Shown piece after piece: positions 7,290 to 16,829 of a stretch of DNA of 64,000 nucleotides. Each line of letters begins with the position of its first letter. Position 1 is the stretch's first letter. The notes under the pieces are model-generated. The model saw nothing but the letters and a program-made list of their open reading frames with translations, did not search any database and was not told the DNA's origin. Source of the DNA: Maritimibacter sp. Its GTDB lineage: Bacteria > Pseudomonadota > Alphaproteobacteria > Rhodobacterales > Rhodobacteraceae. The DNA is taken from positions 372,001 to 436,000 of the forward strand of contig NZNT01000029.1 in assembly GCA_002695005.1 (NCBI GenBank), read 5' to 3'. A program made the translations under genes and the position numbers.

Positions 7290-8714
7290 TCAGTCCTCCA
7301 GCACCCAGGTGTCCTTGGTCCCGCCGCCCTGTGACGAGTTCACGACGAGCGAACCCTTCTTGAGCGCGACGCGGGTGAGGCCACCGGGGGTGATGTTGAT
7401 CCCGTCGGGGGATACGAGGACGAAGGGCCGCAGATCGACATGGCGTGGCGACAGCCCGCGCTTGGCGAAGATCGGAACTGTGGACAGCGACAGGGTTGGT
7501 TGCGCGATATAGTTCGACGGTCGCGCCTCAAGCTTCTTGCGGAAAGCTGCAAGCTCTTTCCGTGACGCGGCGGGGCCGATCAGCATCCCGTAGCCGCCCG
7601 AACCATGCACCTCTTTGACAACGAGGTCCGAGAGATTGTCGAGAACGTATTGCAGGCTGTCCTTGTCCGAGCAACGCCATGTCGGCACGTTCTGAAGCAG
7701 TGGACGCTCGCCCGTGTAGAACTCAACAATCTCGGGCATGTAGCTGTAGATCGCCTTGTCGTCGGCGATACCGGAGCCCGGTGCGTTCGCGATGGTGATG
7801 CCACCCGCGCGGTAGACATCCATGATGCCCGGAACGCCAAGCTGGCTCTCGGGATTGAAATTGAGCGGATCGAGGAAATCGTCGTCGATCCGGCGGTAGA
7901 GCACGTCGATGGGTTGGTAGCCACGCGTCGTGCGCATCGCGATGCGCCCATCCACCACCCGAAGGTCATGGCCTTCGACCAGCTCGACACCCATCTGATC
8001 GGCGAGGAAGCTGTGCTCGAAATACGCGGAGTTGAAGATGCCCGGCGTCAGCACCGCGACGGTCGGCGGCCCGTCGCAGGCCGGCGGCGCACAGGCGGCG
8101 AGCGAGCGGCGCAGATCGTTCGGATAGGTCGAAACCTGCTGCACCTTGTTGCGCGCGAAGAGCTCGGGGAACATATGCAACATGGTTTCGCGGTTCTCGA
8201 GCATGTAGCTCACACCCGACGGCGTGCGCGCATTGTCTTCGAGCACATAGAATTCGTTATCGTCGGTCCGCACGAGGTCGATGCCCACGATATGCGTGTA
8301 GACGCCGCCCGGCGGGCGAACCCCTATCATCTCGGGCAGAAAGGCCTCGTTGCGGGCGATCATCTCTTTCGGCAGACGGCCAGCCTTGATGATTTCCTGC
8401 CGCCCGTAGATGTCGTTGAGGAAGGCATTGATCGCCCGGACACGTTGTTCGATGCCCCGACTGAGCTTTTGCCATTCGCGTGCTGCGATGATGCGCGGCA
8501 CGATATCGAAGGGGATCAGCCGTTCCTCGGCCTCACTCCGACCGTAGACATTGAACGTGATGCCCGAGAGCCGGAAGAGCTCGTCTGCTTCGCGCTGTTT
8601 CGCGCGCAAACGGGCCGGATCCTCTCCCTCGAACCACGATTGGAATTCGGAATATGGGGGGCGGGTCTGATCATCGCGGCCCCACATCTCGTCGAAGATT
8701 TTGTCGTCGCTCAT
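7290..8714 (-). CDS. Circularly permuted ATP-grasp family protein of the Anbu cluster
   Basis: The product has 474 residues from the ATG at 8714 (MSDDKIFDEMWG). The frame stays open upstream to 8957, but that extension is Cys/Arg-rich and unlike the family, so I exclude it. Recognisable blocks are SGITFNVYGRSEAEERLIPFD, GVYTHIVGIDLVRTDDNEFYVLEDN, VVKEVHGSGGYGML (nucleotide-binding loop) and a C-terminal QGGGTKDTWVLED. Circularly permuted ATP-grasp proteins are predicted carboxylate-amine ligases that make peptide-like bonds. This is the first gene of the Anbu operon; the 293-bp region upstream separates it from the divergent adhesin gene. Confidence 0.87.
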   Translation of the reverse strand: MSDDKIFDEMWGRDDQTRPPYSEFQSWFEGEDPARLRAKQREADELFRLSGITFNVYGRSEAEERLIPFDIVPRIIAAREWQKLSRGIEQRVRAINAFLNDIYGRQEIIKAGRLPKEMIARNEAFLPEMIGVRPPGGVYTHIVGIDLVRTDDNEFYVLEDNARTPSGVSYMLENRETMLHMFPELFARNKVQQVSTYPNDLRRSLAACAPPACDGPPTVAVLTPGIFNSAYFEHSFLADQMGVELVEGHDLRVVDGRIAMRTTRGYQPIDVLYRRIDDDFLDPLNFNPESQLGVPGIMDVYRAGGITIANAPGSGIADDKAIYSYMPEIVEFYTGERPLLQNVPTWRCSDKDSLQYVLDNLSDLVVKEVHGSGGYGMLIGPAASRKELAAFRKKLEARPSNYIAQPTLSLSTVPIFAKRGLSPRHVDLRPFVLVSPDGINITPGGLTRVALKKGSLVVNSSQGGGTKDTWVLED

Positions 8715-8884
8715 GTGTTCAGTGTATCCGCGCAAATCGCGGCGACAATCGGTTTGCACGATTCCGAGGCGTGCGGTCCCGAAAGTATGTCGAAAAAATC
8801 TCCGACTGCCTGTTTGTTGGGCACTTTCTCTGCGGCACCGATGCGTTGCACTTTCGCAGCATTTACATGTGATTGGTCGGAAAC

Positions 8885-8898
8885 GAACTGACCAGTTC
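8885..8898. promoter_or_regulatory. 14-bp perfect palindrome in the divergent Anbu/adhesin promoter region
   Basis: The sequence GAACTGACCAGTTC is a perfect inverted repeat (GAACTG, two-base centre, CAGTTC). It lies in the 293-bp non-coding gap between two divergent operons, 171 bases from the ATP-grasp start and 110 bases from the adhesin start. It has the symmetry of a dimeric regulator site. The spacing does not match the direct-repeat LexA box of alphaproteobacteria. Regulator and target are unknown. Confidence 0.35.
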
Positions 8899-8956
8899 AT
8901 TTCTTCTGGAAACGAAAGCCGGAAAAAGGTATGGAAAACCAGAGCATATAAAAACA

Positions 8957-8984
8957 CGCGCCACCATAAATCAAAAAAGGCGCG
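8957..8984 (+). promoter_or_regulatory. 5'-leader hairpin before the adhesin gene
   Basis: CGCGCC (8957-8962) and GGCGCG (8979-8984) are perfect complements around a 16-base A-rich loop, in an otherwise AT-rich leader (8930-8990). The hairpin ends just before the adhesin Shine-Dalgarno region (about 8990-9000) and 23 bases before its ATG. It could modulate translation or be targeted by an RNA or protein; that is inference from position only. Confidence 0.35.
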
Positions 8985-9007
8985 GTATTGAGGTAGGCGG
9001 TAAGACC

Positions 9008-12000
9008 ATGAGCGCGATTCATTTCGTGGCCCGTGATGCTGTTGGCAATTACCAGCAGGGCACGGTGTTCAATTCACAGTTTGACGGGACTCTCGATCTG
9101 GCATCGGGCAGCGCAGTGTCGCTGAACATGCGGCGTCTCGATGTCACCGGGTATCTGCGACAAGGGGACGACCTTGTCCTGATGATGGCGGACGGGCGGA
9201 AGATCCTCCTCGAAAATTACTTCGGGCCGGACGGAAACCCGCAGGCGGACGTCTATCTCAACGAAGGCGGCTACCTGATTGCGACACAGGTGTCGGCCAC
9301 TGGCGAAGTCAGCCATGCCGAAGCCGAGACCTGGGGCAAATACGGCGATCTCAGCGCGCTCACCTTCCCCGACGACCCGGTCGTCGTGGCGGGTGCGAGC
9401 TATTCAGACGGTGCAGATGCAGCGGTGGAGCAGGTTCTGGCCGATAGTGAATACACTTACAGCGGGACGGAACAGGGCGGCGACAACCCCACGATGCTCG
9501 CGGGCTTCGGCCTCGCCCCGCTTGCCGGGATCGGCGGGACAGGAACCGGAATGATCCTCGGCGCGAGCGCGCTGGGCGGCGCGCTCCTGTTCTCGGGCAA
9601 CGGGTCGTCATCGACGAGCGGGTTGCGCAGAGGCGGCGGCACCGGCGGGTCGGGCGGCACCACATCGGGCGTCGGGTCGACAATCGTCCCGGCCATCGAC
9701 CGCGCGGATGACGACTACTCATTCAACGGGCGCAGCGAAAAATCTGTGACGATCACCGGCGTGGCTGAACCGAACTCCGAGATCGAGGTTCAGATCGGCG
9801 GCAAGACGGTCACGACCCGCTCTGACGGTGGCGGCAAATGGAGCGCCGAGTTCAAGGGCGATAATTTCCCCGGTGACGGCGGGTACAAGGTGACGGTCAC
9901 CGTGACCGAGCCGGACGGCAAGCGCACCGAGCTTGACGGGCAGGACATCGTGATCGACACGACGCCGCCCGATGTGGACGTGTCCGGCTACAACCGCGTC
10001 ACTGGCCAGGTGGTCAATGCGGTCGAACACAACGCGGGTTTCTCGCTCGTCGGCACCGGCGAGGCCGGGGCGAGCGTCACTCTGGAAGTGAACGGGATCA
10101 CCCGGTCCACCACGATTTCCCAGAACGGAACCTGGAGCATCGATTTCGCCCACGGCGATCTGCCCACTGGCGAATACGACGTGAACGTGCTGGTCACCGC
10201 GACCGATGCCTACGGCAATGCCAACACGATCACGCATACGATCACCATCGACACCGTCGCACCGGACGTTCAGTTCGATGCGGTTCAGGCCTCCGACAAT
10301 ACGATCAACCGGACAGAAGCCGGGACTGGGATCGACCTGACAGGCATGGCCGAACCGGGCTCCGCCATCGAAGTCAAGATGGGCGGCAACAGCTACACGA
10401 CCACCGCCACGTCCAGCGGGTCATGGACCGTGACGGTTCCCTCTTCGGACATCTCCTCGGGCGACTACACAGCGACGCTCACCGTGACCGCAACCGATGC
10501 GGCCGGGAACGTAAACACTGCCGCCTCCACCATTCGGGTGGACACCGACGGCGCGGTTACGATCAACCCCGGCACCGGCGCTGGCGGAGAAGTCGTGTTC
10601 AACAGCGTCACGCAGGCGAGCACCCTTCAACTCACCGGCACGACCGAGCCCGGTTCGACCGTGACGGTCGAAGTCCAGGGGTCGTCCTACACGGCAACGG
10701 TCGGGGCCGGCGGCGCCTGGACCGCAGTTATTCCCGGCGGCGGCGTGTCTTCGGGCGAATACACGACCCAGATTACCGTGAACGCCACGGACCGGGCCGG
10801 GAACACGACCTCCACCACCGGAACGCTCCTCGTCGACACCCAGAACACCGTTTCGGTGATGAGCGGCTTCGCGGGCAGCGACGGCGTGATCAACGGGGTC
10901 GAGGCTGCGGGCGGCGTGACCTTCACCGGCATGGGCGAACCCGGCGCGAGCGTGTCGGTGATGTTCCAGGGGCAAAGCCACAGCGCCACGGTGTCGTCCT
11001 CGGGCGCTTGGAGCGCGACTTTCGCGGGCGGAGAGATCCCGACCGGCGTCTATCAGGCTCCCCTCACGGTCGTCTCGACCGACATCGCGGGCAACACCTC
11101 GTCAGCCACCGAGCTTGTGTCGGTCGACACATTTACCAGCGTTCAGGCTACCATCATGGGCACTGGCGCGGATGGCGTGCTGAATGGCGCCGAGTCTGTC
11201 GCGGGCCTTACGCTGAGTGGCCTGGCCGAACCCGGCGCGCAGGTCAGCGTGACCCTCGGCGGCGCGACCAGATCGGTCACGGCTGAGGCGAATGGAAGCT
11301 GGAGCCTGGTCTACCCCAACGGCACGATCCCGGGCGGCGAATATGCGGCTGATGTGACCGTGACCGCACGGGACGCTGCGGGGAACACGGCCACCGCGAC
11401 CACCACCATCGACATCGACACGGTCGTCAGCGACTTCGCTTTCACCAATTCCCCGACGGGTGGTGATGGTGTCATTGCCGGATCCGAGGCGGCCAACGGG
11501 CTGACCATCACCGGATCGGTCGAATCCGGCGCACAGGTGCGGGTCGTCCTCGGCGGTGTCACCCGCATCGCCACGGTTGACCCTGACGGCTCCTGGACGG
11601 CGACCTTTGAGCCCGGCGTCATCCCGGGCGGCGAGTATGATACGACGCTTTCGGTCCACGCTACGGATGCGGCGGGCAACACCTCCACTCTGACCGAGGC
11701 GGTGCGCATCGACACCGAAGCGGGCGACCTGTCCCTGTCTCCAGCCGCGATCGAGATCGACGACATCGTCAACGCAGGCGAACGCGCCGATGGCGTGGTC
11801 ATCACCGGCACCGCGACTCCCGGTCTTCTTGTGACCGTCGGCCTTGGTGCCGCGACAACAACCACGGTCGCAGCGGGCGATGGAAGCTGGTCGGCCAACT
11901 TCCCGGCGAGCCAGATCCCGGCAGGCACCTATAAAAGCCAGATCACCGCCTCGATCACCGATGGATACGGCAACTCCAAGTCGGTGAGCGACACGGTCAA

Positions 12001-13183
12001 CATCGACACGCTGGTCACGAACTTCACCTCCGACGGGGTGACGGACGCGAACGGGCTTATCAACGCGGCCGAAGCAGCCGACGGCATCACGCTGACCGGA
12101 ACGGTCGAGCCCGGCTCGGTCGTCTCGGTCAAGATGGGCCTCGTGACCCACACCGCGTCCGTCGATGCCGCCGGAAACTGGAGCGTGGACTTTACGGCGG
12201 GCGAGACGCCTTCGGGCGAGCAAAGCGTGGGCGTGGTGATCACCGCAACGGATCGCGCTGGAAATACCGCCATGCTCACCGATCAGGTTGTTGTGGATAC
12301 CGAGGTTAATCGCCTCGCGATTTCCGGCCCTGTCGCCGGCGATGGTGCCATCAACGCACAAGAGGCCGCGCTGGGCCTAACGCTCACGGGTGTTGTTGAA
12401 GCCGGGTCTTCGGTCACCGTCGACCTCGACGGAACCGCACGGGCGGCCTCGGTCGACGGTGCGGGCAACTGGTCTGTCGGCTTTACGGCGGGTGAGATCG
12501 GATCTGGCGAGCGGGACTTGGACATCACCGTCTCGGCCACCGACGCGGCGGGTAACACCCGCGTTGAAACCGACACGGTCGAACTCGACACCGTCGCGCC
12601 CGAAGCCGCTCATGTGACGGCCTTCAACCGGTCCGGCGACACGCTGCGTGGTTTCTCTGTCGACGCGGGCGACGCGACGGCGGAGCTTTCCACCGTGGCG
12701 CTCAACGGCGCGCAGGGCAGCATCGGCAACGTCCAGTTCGACAACCCCGTCGCGCCGGGCGAGGTGGATTTCTACTTCACCCAGCCTCTCCCCAACGGCT
12801 CGCACCTCGTCATCACCAAGACCGACGGCGCAGGCAACGAAAGCGCGACGCTCTTCGCGTTGGACCAAGGGCTCCCGGACGCGGTGAACCTGTCCAATCC
12901 GGGCCTGAACGGGCATGAGATCGAGGCGGTCGACCTGCGCTTTGCAGAAGACAGTACCTTGACCATCGACTCGGACCTTCTCGAAGGCCTGTCGGGCAAT
13001 TCCAACACCCTTACGGTTCACGGTTCGGCGGACGATGAAATCGCCATCGACACGACGAACGGCGCGACCCTTACCGACACCAACCAGCATGTCACCATCG
13101 GGTCGGACCTCTACTCGATCTACACGCTGGGCGACGAAGGCGGGACACTCATCATCGACGACGACATCACGATCACGACCTGA
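9008..13183 (+). CDS. Large Ig-like-repeat surface adhesin with BapA-type N-terminal domain, type I secreted
   Basis: The product has 1391 residues from the ATG at 9008, preceded by GAGGTAGGCGG; the open frame upstream looks non-coding. The N-terminus (about 1-120, MSAIHFVARDAVGNYQQGTV) matches the BapA/LapF prefix-like domain. A Gly/Ala-rich hydrophobic stretch and a Gly/Ser linker follow (about 170-225). Ten Ig-like repeats of about 98 residues (229-1207) come next, most ending in ATDxAGNTxxxxxxVxIDT. A distinct C-terminal region (about 1208-1391) rich in Asp/Thr is the likely secretion signal. There are no GGxGxD calcium repeats. The three downstream genes encode its secretion system. Expected role: surface attachment or biofilm. 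Confidence 0.88.
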   Translation: MSAIHFVARDAVGNYQQGTVFNSQFDGTLDLASGSAVSLNMRRLDVTGYLRQGDDLVLMMADGRKILLENYFGPDGNPQADVYLNEGGYLIATQVSATGEVSHAEAETWGKYGDLSALTFPDDPVVVAGASYSDGADAAVEQVLADSEYTYSGTEQGGDNPTMLAGFGLAPLAGIGGTGTGMILGASALGGALLFSGNGSSSTSGLRRGGGTGGSGGTTSGVGSTIVPAIDRADDDYSFNGRSEKSVTITGVAEPNSEIEVQIGGKTVTTRSDGGGKWSAEFKGDNFPGDGGYKVTVTVTEPDGKRTELDGQDIVIDTTPPDVDVSGYNRVTGQVVNAVEHNAGFSLVGTGEAGASVTLEVNGITRSTTISQNGTWSIDFAHGDLPTGEYDVNVLVTATDAYGNANTITHTITIDTVAPDVQFDAVQASDNTINRTEAGTGIDLTGMAEPGSAIEVKMGGNSYTTTATSSGSWTVTVPSSDISSGDYTATLTVTATDAAGNVNTAASTIRVDTDGAVTINPGTGAGGEVVFNSVTQASTLQLTGTTEPGSTVTVEVQGSSYTATVGAGGAWTAVIPGGGVSSGEYTTQITVNATDRAGNTTSTTGTLLVDTQNTVSVMSGFAGSDGVINGVEAAGGVTFTGMGEPGASVSVMFQGQSHSATVSSSGAWSATFAGGEIPTGVYQAPLTVVSTDIAGNTSSATELVSVDTFTSVQATIMGTGADGVLNGAESVAGLTLSGLAEPGAQVSVTLGGATRSVTAEANGSWSLVYPNGTIPGGEYAADVTVTARDAAGNTATATTTIDIDTVVSDFAFTNSPTGGDGVIAGSEAANGLTITGSVESGAQVRVVLGGVTRIATVDPDGSWTATFEPGVIPGGEYDTTLSVHATDAAGNTSTLTEAVRIDTEAGDLSLSPAAIEIDDIVNAGERADGVVITGTATPGLLVTVGLGAATTTTVAAGDGSWSANFPASQIPAGTYKSQITASITDGYGNSKSVSDTVNIDTLVTNFTSDGVTDANGLINAAEAADGITLTGTVEPGSVVSVKMGLVTHTASVDAAGNWSVDFTAGETPSGEQSVGVVITATDRAGNTAMLTDQVVVDTEVNRLAISGPVAGDGAINAQEAALGLTLTGVVEAGSSVTVDLDGTARAASVDGAGNWSVGFTAGEIGSGERDLDITVSATDAAGNTRVETDTVELDTVAPEAAHVTAFNRSGDTLRGFSVDAGDATAELSTVALNGAQGSIGNVQFDNPVAPGEVDFYFTQPLPNGSHLVITKTDGAGNESATLFALDQGLPDAVNLSNPGLNGHEIEAVDLRFAEDSTLTIDSDLLEGLSGNSNTLTVHGSADDEIAIDTTNGATLTDTNQHVTIGSDLYSIYTLGDEGGTLIIDDDITITT
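9694..12629 (+). repeat. Ten tandem Ig-like repeats, about 293 bp each, within the adhesin gene
   Basis: Nine regular units run from about 9994 to 12629 (about 293 bp or 98 codons each), preceded by one more divergent unit from about 9694. Conserved landmarks per unit are INxxEAxxGxxLTG near the start, EPGxxVxVxxGG, GxWS near the middle, I/PxGEY, and ATDAAGNT before VxIDT at the end. Units differ by many substitutions, so the array is old rather than freshly amplified. The last two units (about 12030-12629) look most alike (FTAGE, DAAGNWSV). Confidence 0.85.
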
Positions 13184-13209
13184 TCCGCTTCGCTACGGCG
13201 CGCCGCTTA

Positions 13210-14583
13210 ATGAGCGTGCCGGGCGGGACGGGTCCAGCAGACGGGGCAGAATACTTGAGGCAGACGGTACGGGACGGACTACTGGCAGCGGCGCTGACGC
13301 TGACCCTGTCGGGCTGCATGGCCGATGGGCTTCCGTTCGGTCAGGACAAGCCCGAGACCGTGACCCGCGCACAGAGCGCCGGTGCTTTCGCCGATGCGCA
13401 GGACGAACGCAGCGAAGACAACCGTTCCACGACCATCGACGCCCTCATCGCCCGTCGTTCTGTCCTTCCGCAGGGATCGCCCTACGAAAAAGTGGCAAAT
13501 GCCACGCTCGCCGCCTCTGCCCGCACCGCTGAAGCAGAACTCAGGCAGGCCCGTCTGCGCTCGCGCGCGGCCGACAAGAACTGGCTCCCCTCGCTGGGGC
13601 CGAGCGTGAGCCTCATGTCGCTCTCCAGCATCGTGGCCTCGCTCGTCGTCGATCAGGTCCTGTTCGACCACGGCCGCAAGAAGGCGGAGCGTGAGTTCGC
13701 CCGTGCGGATGTCGAGGCTGCCGCCGTCGCGCTTTCGCAGGACCAGAACGACCGGGTGCATGAAGCGCTGTCCCTCTACCTCAAGGCCGAAGAAGCCCGC
13801 GAAACCGCCGCAGCCTCCGCCGGGGCGCTCACGCGAATGCGCGAGATGGAAGCGATCATGGCCAAGCGGGTCGAGGGCGGGATTTCCGATATGTCGGAGC
13901 TTGCCGTCATCCGTTCCAAGGTGGCCGAGCTTGCCTCGACACGCGAGAACGCGCTTCAGATCGTGCGGACGGCCCGGGCCGAGCTTAACGCCATGTCCGC
14001 CGCGCCGCTCGACGACGTGCACGGAACGGCCGAAATCGCCGCTGACACGACCGGGATTGATCCTTTGTCGCTGCACCTCGCGCTGACGGAGCGCGACCGG
14101 GACATCGCGCAGGCCGCCATCGCGCGCGCCGGGTTGTTGCCGGGCATCTCTGCCGGGGCCGTGCTGTCCTCGCGGGACGGGCTGAACGGGCCGAACGTCC
14201 AGCTCTCGTCCGACGCGGGATTCGGTTTTTCGACGCCGGATAACCTCAGGGCCGTCGAGGCCTCCAAAGAGGCCGCTGAACGCCGCGTGACACAGGCGCG
14301 AGAAGATACCAACCGCAGGCTCGCTGCCCTGACAGAAGAGCGTGCTGGACTGGTGCGCCGGGCCGCGCGCGCCGTGGATCTCGCATCGCAAGGCCAGGCC
14401 AATGCCAATCTCTTCAAGCGGCAGTTCGAGGCCGGCACCCGAACGGTGTCCGAGGTTGTCACGGTGATCGAGACGATGGCCCGACTCCAAACCGAAGCAA
14501 TATCGACCAAGTATTCGGCCGCCCGCACCGACATAGAGATCGCCCGCGAACTGGGCGTGCTGGCCGACGGGGCGTCAATATGA
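13210..14583 (+). CDS. TolC-family outer membrane channel of the adhesin type I secretion system
   Basis: The product has 457 residues, with long helical segments typical of TolC/LapE-type channels. Examples are the coiled-coil regions around NATLAASARTAEAELRQARLRSRAADKNWLPSLGPSV and, in the second half, the matching ITERDRDIAQAAIARAGLLPGISAG-like repeat. The N-terminus carries a lipobox (LTLSGC), so the channel is probably lipid-anchored. The start is uncertain: the ATG at 13210 has no clear ribosome site, and an in-frame TTG at 13255 would give a compact lipoprotein signal (MRQTVRDGLLAAALTLTLSGC, counting the initiator as Met). It lies 26 bases after the adhesin and overlaps the ABC gene by four bases (ATGA). 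Confidence 0.85.
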   Translation: MSVPGGTGPADGAEYLRQTVRDGLLAAALTLTLSGCMADGLPFGQDKPETVTRAQSAGAFADAQDERSEDNRSTTIDALIARRSVLPQGSPYEKVANATLAASARTAEAELRQARLRSRAADKNWLPSLGPSVSLMSLSSIVASLVVDQVLFDHGRKKAEREFARADVEAAAVALSQDQNDRVHEALSLYLKAEEARETAAASAGALTRMREMEAIMAKRVEGGISDMSELAVIRSKVAELASTRENALQIVRTARAELNAMSAAPLDDVHGTAEIAADTTGIDPLSLHLALTERDRDIAQAAIARAGLLPGISAGAVLSSRDGLNGPNVQLSSDAGFGFSTPDNLRAVEASKEAAERRVTQAREDTNRRLAALTEERAGLVRRAARAVDLASQGQANANLFKRQFEAGTRTVSEVVTVIETMARLQTEAISTKYSAARTDIEIARELGVLADGASI

Positions 14584-16829
14584 CGAATACCGTCGCTTTC
14601 CCCTCGATCACCGGCGCGACGGTCCGTGCGGCTCCGACGTCGGCCAATGACACCCAAGCGCCGACCCCGCGGACCCGGATCAAGGTCAAGTCCAGCGAAG
14701 AGACACTTGCCCCGCAGGGCGGCAGCGCCCGCCTCATGCGGCGGGCCGAATTGCTCGCGGTCTATGCCAGGCTTCTGGGCGCCAAGCCTTTGGCCCGCGA
14801 CATCCACGACGCCATGCACGCCCTGACACCGGGCAATACCGTTAGCGCCGAGGACCTCGTCACAGGCCTGCGCGCGACCGGACTTTCGGCGCAGGCCGTG
14901 CGCGAGGCCGACCCCGACGGTCTCCCCCTCATCGCCATGATGACAAACGGGCAGGCGGTACTGGTGCTCGAGCAGCATGGCGAAACGCTCACCATTTATG
15001 AGGCAGGCGCGCCGGACGGGCGGACCGAGGTCGCCCTCGCCGACTTTGCCCCGTACTACGCGGGCGTGGTCGTGCGCGCCTCGGCACAAGCCGCCACGCT
15101 CGATGCCCGCCACGCCGAAACCACCGCCGCCCCGCACTGGTTCTGGGGTGAGCTCAAGCGGTACAAGCGTCACTTCGGTGACGTGGCACTGGGCAGCTTT
15201 GTAGCCAATCTCCTCGCCGTTTCGGTCGCGTTATTCTCGCTTCAGGTCTATGACCGGGTGATCCCACACCAGTCGGTCCCGACGCTCTGGATGCTCGCAC
15301 TCGGCGCCGGCTTTGCCATCCTGATGGAAGCCGGAATCAAGATCGCCCGCGCGCGGCTCATGGACGGGGCAGGACGCACCATCGAGCTCAACGTCCAGAA
15401 ACTCCTTCTGGGGCGGCTCCTGGGGATGCGTTCCGACAAGCGCCCGACGACACCTTCGGGCCTCTTCGCCGCGATGCGCGAATTCTCCTCGGTTCGTGAA
15501 TTCTTTACCGCCTCTTCCATCGGGGCGCTCACGGACATTCCGTTCATCTTCGTCTTCCTGCTCCTCGTGTCGTCCATTGGTGGCAGTATCGTGCTCGTCC
15601 TCATCGCGGGCGGCATCCTGATGGTCCTCCCGGGCATCCTTTTGCAAAAGCGGATGGTCGAGCTCAGCCGTCAGAGCCAAGGCGCCTCGGCCAAGACCTC
15701 CCGCTTGCTGCATGAGGCGATCTATGACCTCGACACGATCAAATCATCGCGCGGAGAGGCGCGCTTCACACGGCTCTGGGATGAACTCATCACCCTTCAG
15801 GCGCTGAAATCCACCGAGCAGCGAAAACTCTCGGCACTTCTCACGTTCTGGGCGCAGGGCGTTCAGCAAGCGACATATGTGGGCGCGGTGATCGTGGGCA
15901 CCTACCTCGTTTTTGCCGGCCAGTTCACCGTCGGCACGATCATCGCGGTCGGCATCCTGTCGGGCCGCACGCTCGCCCCGCTCACCCAACTCGCCGCCAC
16001 GCTCGCCCGCTGGTCCAACGTCAAGAACGCGCTGGACGGGCTGGACGCCATCGCGAACGCCGAGCAGGACGAGGGCAGGGGCCGCACGCTCCTGCGTCGC
16101 GACGTGATCCACGGCGCCTACGAACTGCGCGAGGTGCGCTTTGCGTATGATGAGGACATGCCGTCACTGGACGTGGCAGGCCTCGCCATCGAAGCGGGGC
16201 AACACGTCGCCGTTCTCGGGGCGAACGGGTCGGGCAAGTCGACGTTCCTCAAACTCCTCGCGGGCCGCTATGCGCCGGTTTCAGGCCGTATCCTCTTGGA
16301 TGGGGTCGATCTCGGCCGGATCGCCCCGCGCGACCTGCGGCGCAATCTCGGCTACCTCGGGCAGGACGTGCGGCTGTTCGCGGGCACACTGCGCGAGAAC
16401 CTCGACCTCACCATGCTCGAGCGGGACGATGAACGCCTCCTGGACGCGCTGGACTTTGCTGGTCTCGGCCCCTTCGTTCGCGGGCATGCCAAAGGTCTCG
16501 ACCTCGAAATCCGTGACAACGGCGAAGGCCTTTCGGCCGGGCAGCGCCAGTCTATCGGCTGGGCCCGCATCTGGCTCCAGGATCCGCGCATCGTGGTGCT
16601 GGACGAACCCACCGCCGCGCTCGACACGACGCTGGAGGCCACGCTGGTCTCACGCCTGTCCACATGGCTCGACGGGCGCACCGCGATCATCGCCACCCAC
16701 CGGGTCCCCATCCTCAACCTGACCGAACGCACCGTGATCCTGCAAAACGGCCGTCTCGCCGTGGACGGACCACGCGACGAAGTGCTGGCCCATCTGCGTG
16801 ATGCGCAATCGAAACGGGAGGCCGGCTGA
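14580..16829 (+). CDS. Type I secretion system ABC transporter (permease/ATPase, LapB/RTX type)
   Basis: The product has 749 residues. An N-terminal C39-like domain (about 40-165) lacks the peptidase cysteine, as expected for exporters of RTX and large adhesins. A six-helix membrane domain follows (about 190-480; motifs FVANLLAVSVALFSLQVYDRVIPHQS, LTDIPFIFVFLLLV). The nucleotide-binding domain has Walker A GANGSGKST (547-555), signature LSAGQ (651-655), Walker B IVVLDEP and the H-loop ATH. It powers export of the upstream adhesin through the inner membrane with the HlyD and TolC partners. It overlaps both neighbours (4 bp and 1 bp), so the operon is translationally coupled. Confidence 0.93.
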   Translation: MTNTVAFPSITGATVRAAPTSANDTQAPTPRTRIKVKSSEETLAPQGGSARLMRRAELLAVYARLLGAKPLARDIHDAMHALTPGNTVSAEDLVTGLRATGLSAQAVREADPDGLPLIAMMTNGQAVLVLEQHGETLTIYEAGAPDGRTEVALADFAPYYAGVVVRASAQAATLDARHAETTAAPHWFWGELKRYKRHFGDVALGSFVANLLAVSVALFSLQVYDRVIPHQSVPTLWMLALGAGFAILMEAGIKIARARLMDGAGRTIELNVQKLLLGRLLGMRSDKRPTTPSGLFAAMREFSSVREFFTASSIGALTDIPFIFVFLLLVSSIGGSIVLVLIAGGILMVLPGILLQKRMVELSRQSQGASAKTSRLLHEAIYDLDTIKSSRGEARFTRLWDELITLQALKSTEQRKLSALLTFWAQGVQQATYVGAVIVGTYLVFAGQFTVGTIIAVGILSGRTLAPLTQLAATLARWSNVKNALDGLDAIANAEQDEGRGRTLLRRDVIHGAYELREVRFAYDEDMPSLDVAGLAIEAGQHVAVLGANGSGKSTFLKLLAGRYAPVSGRILLDGVDLGRIAPRDLRRNLGYLGQDVRLFAGTLRENLDLTMLERDDERLLDALDFAGLGPFVRGHAKGLDLEIRDNGEGLSAGQRQSIGWARIWLQDPRIVVLDEPTAALDTTLEATLVSRLSTWLDGRTAIIATHRVPILNLTERTVILQNGRLAVDGPRDEVLAHLRDAQSKREAG

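Noticed and set aside
8715-8957. N-terminal extension of the ATP-grasp protein
   Set aside because: The upstream frame is Cys/Arg-rich, unlike family N-termini, and lies in the divergent promoter region. ATG 8714 starts the conserved part.
9008-13183. RTX calcium repeats in the large adhesin
   Set aside because: No GGxGxDxxx runs are present; the repeats are Ig-like. RTX units occur only in the separate gene at 28735-30105.
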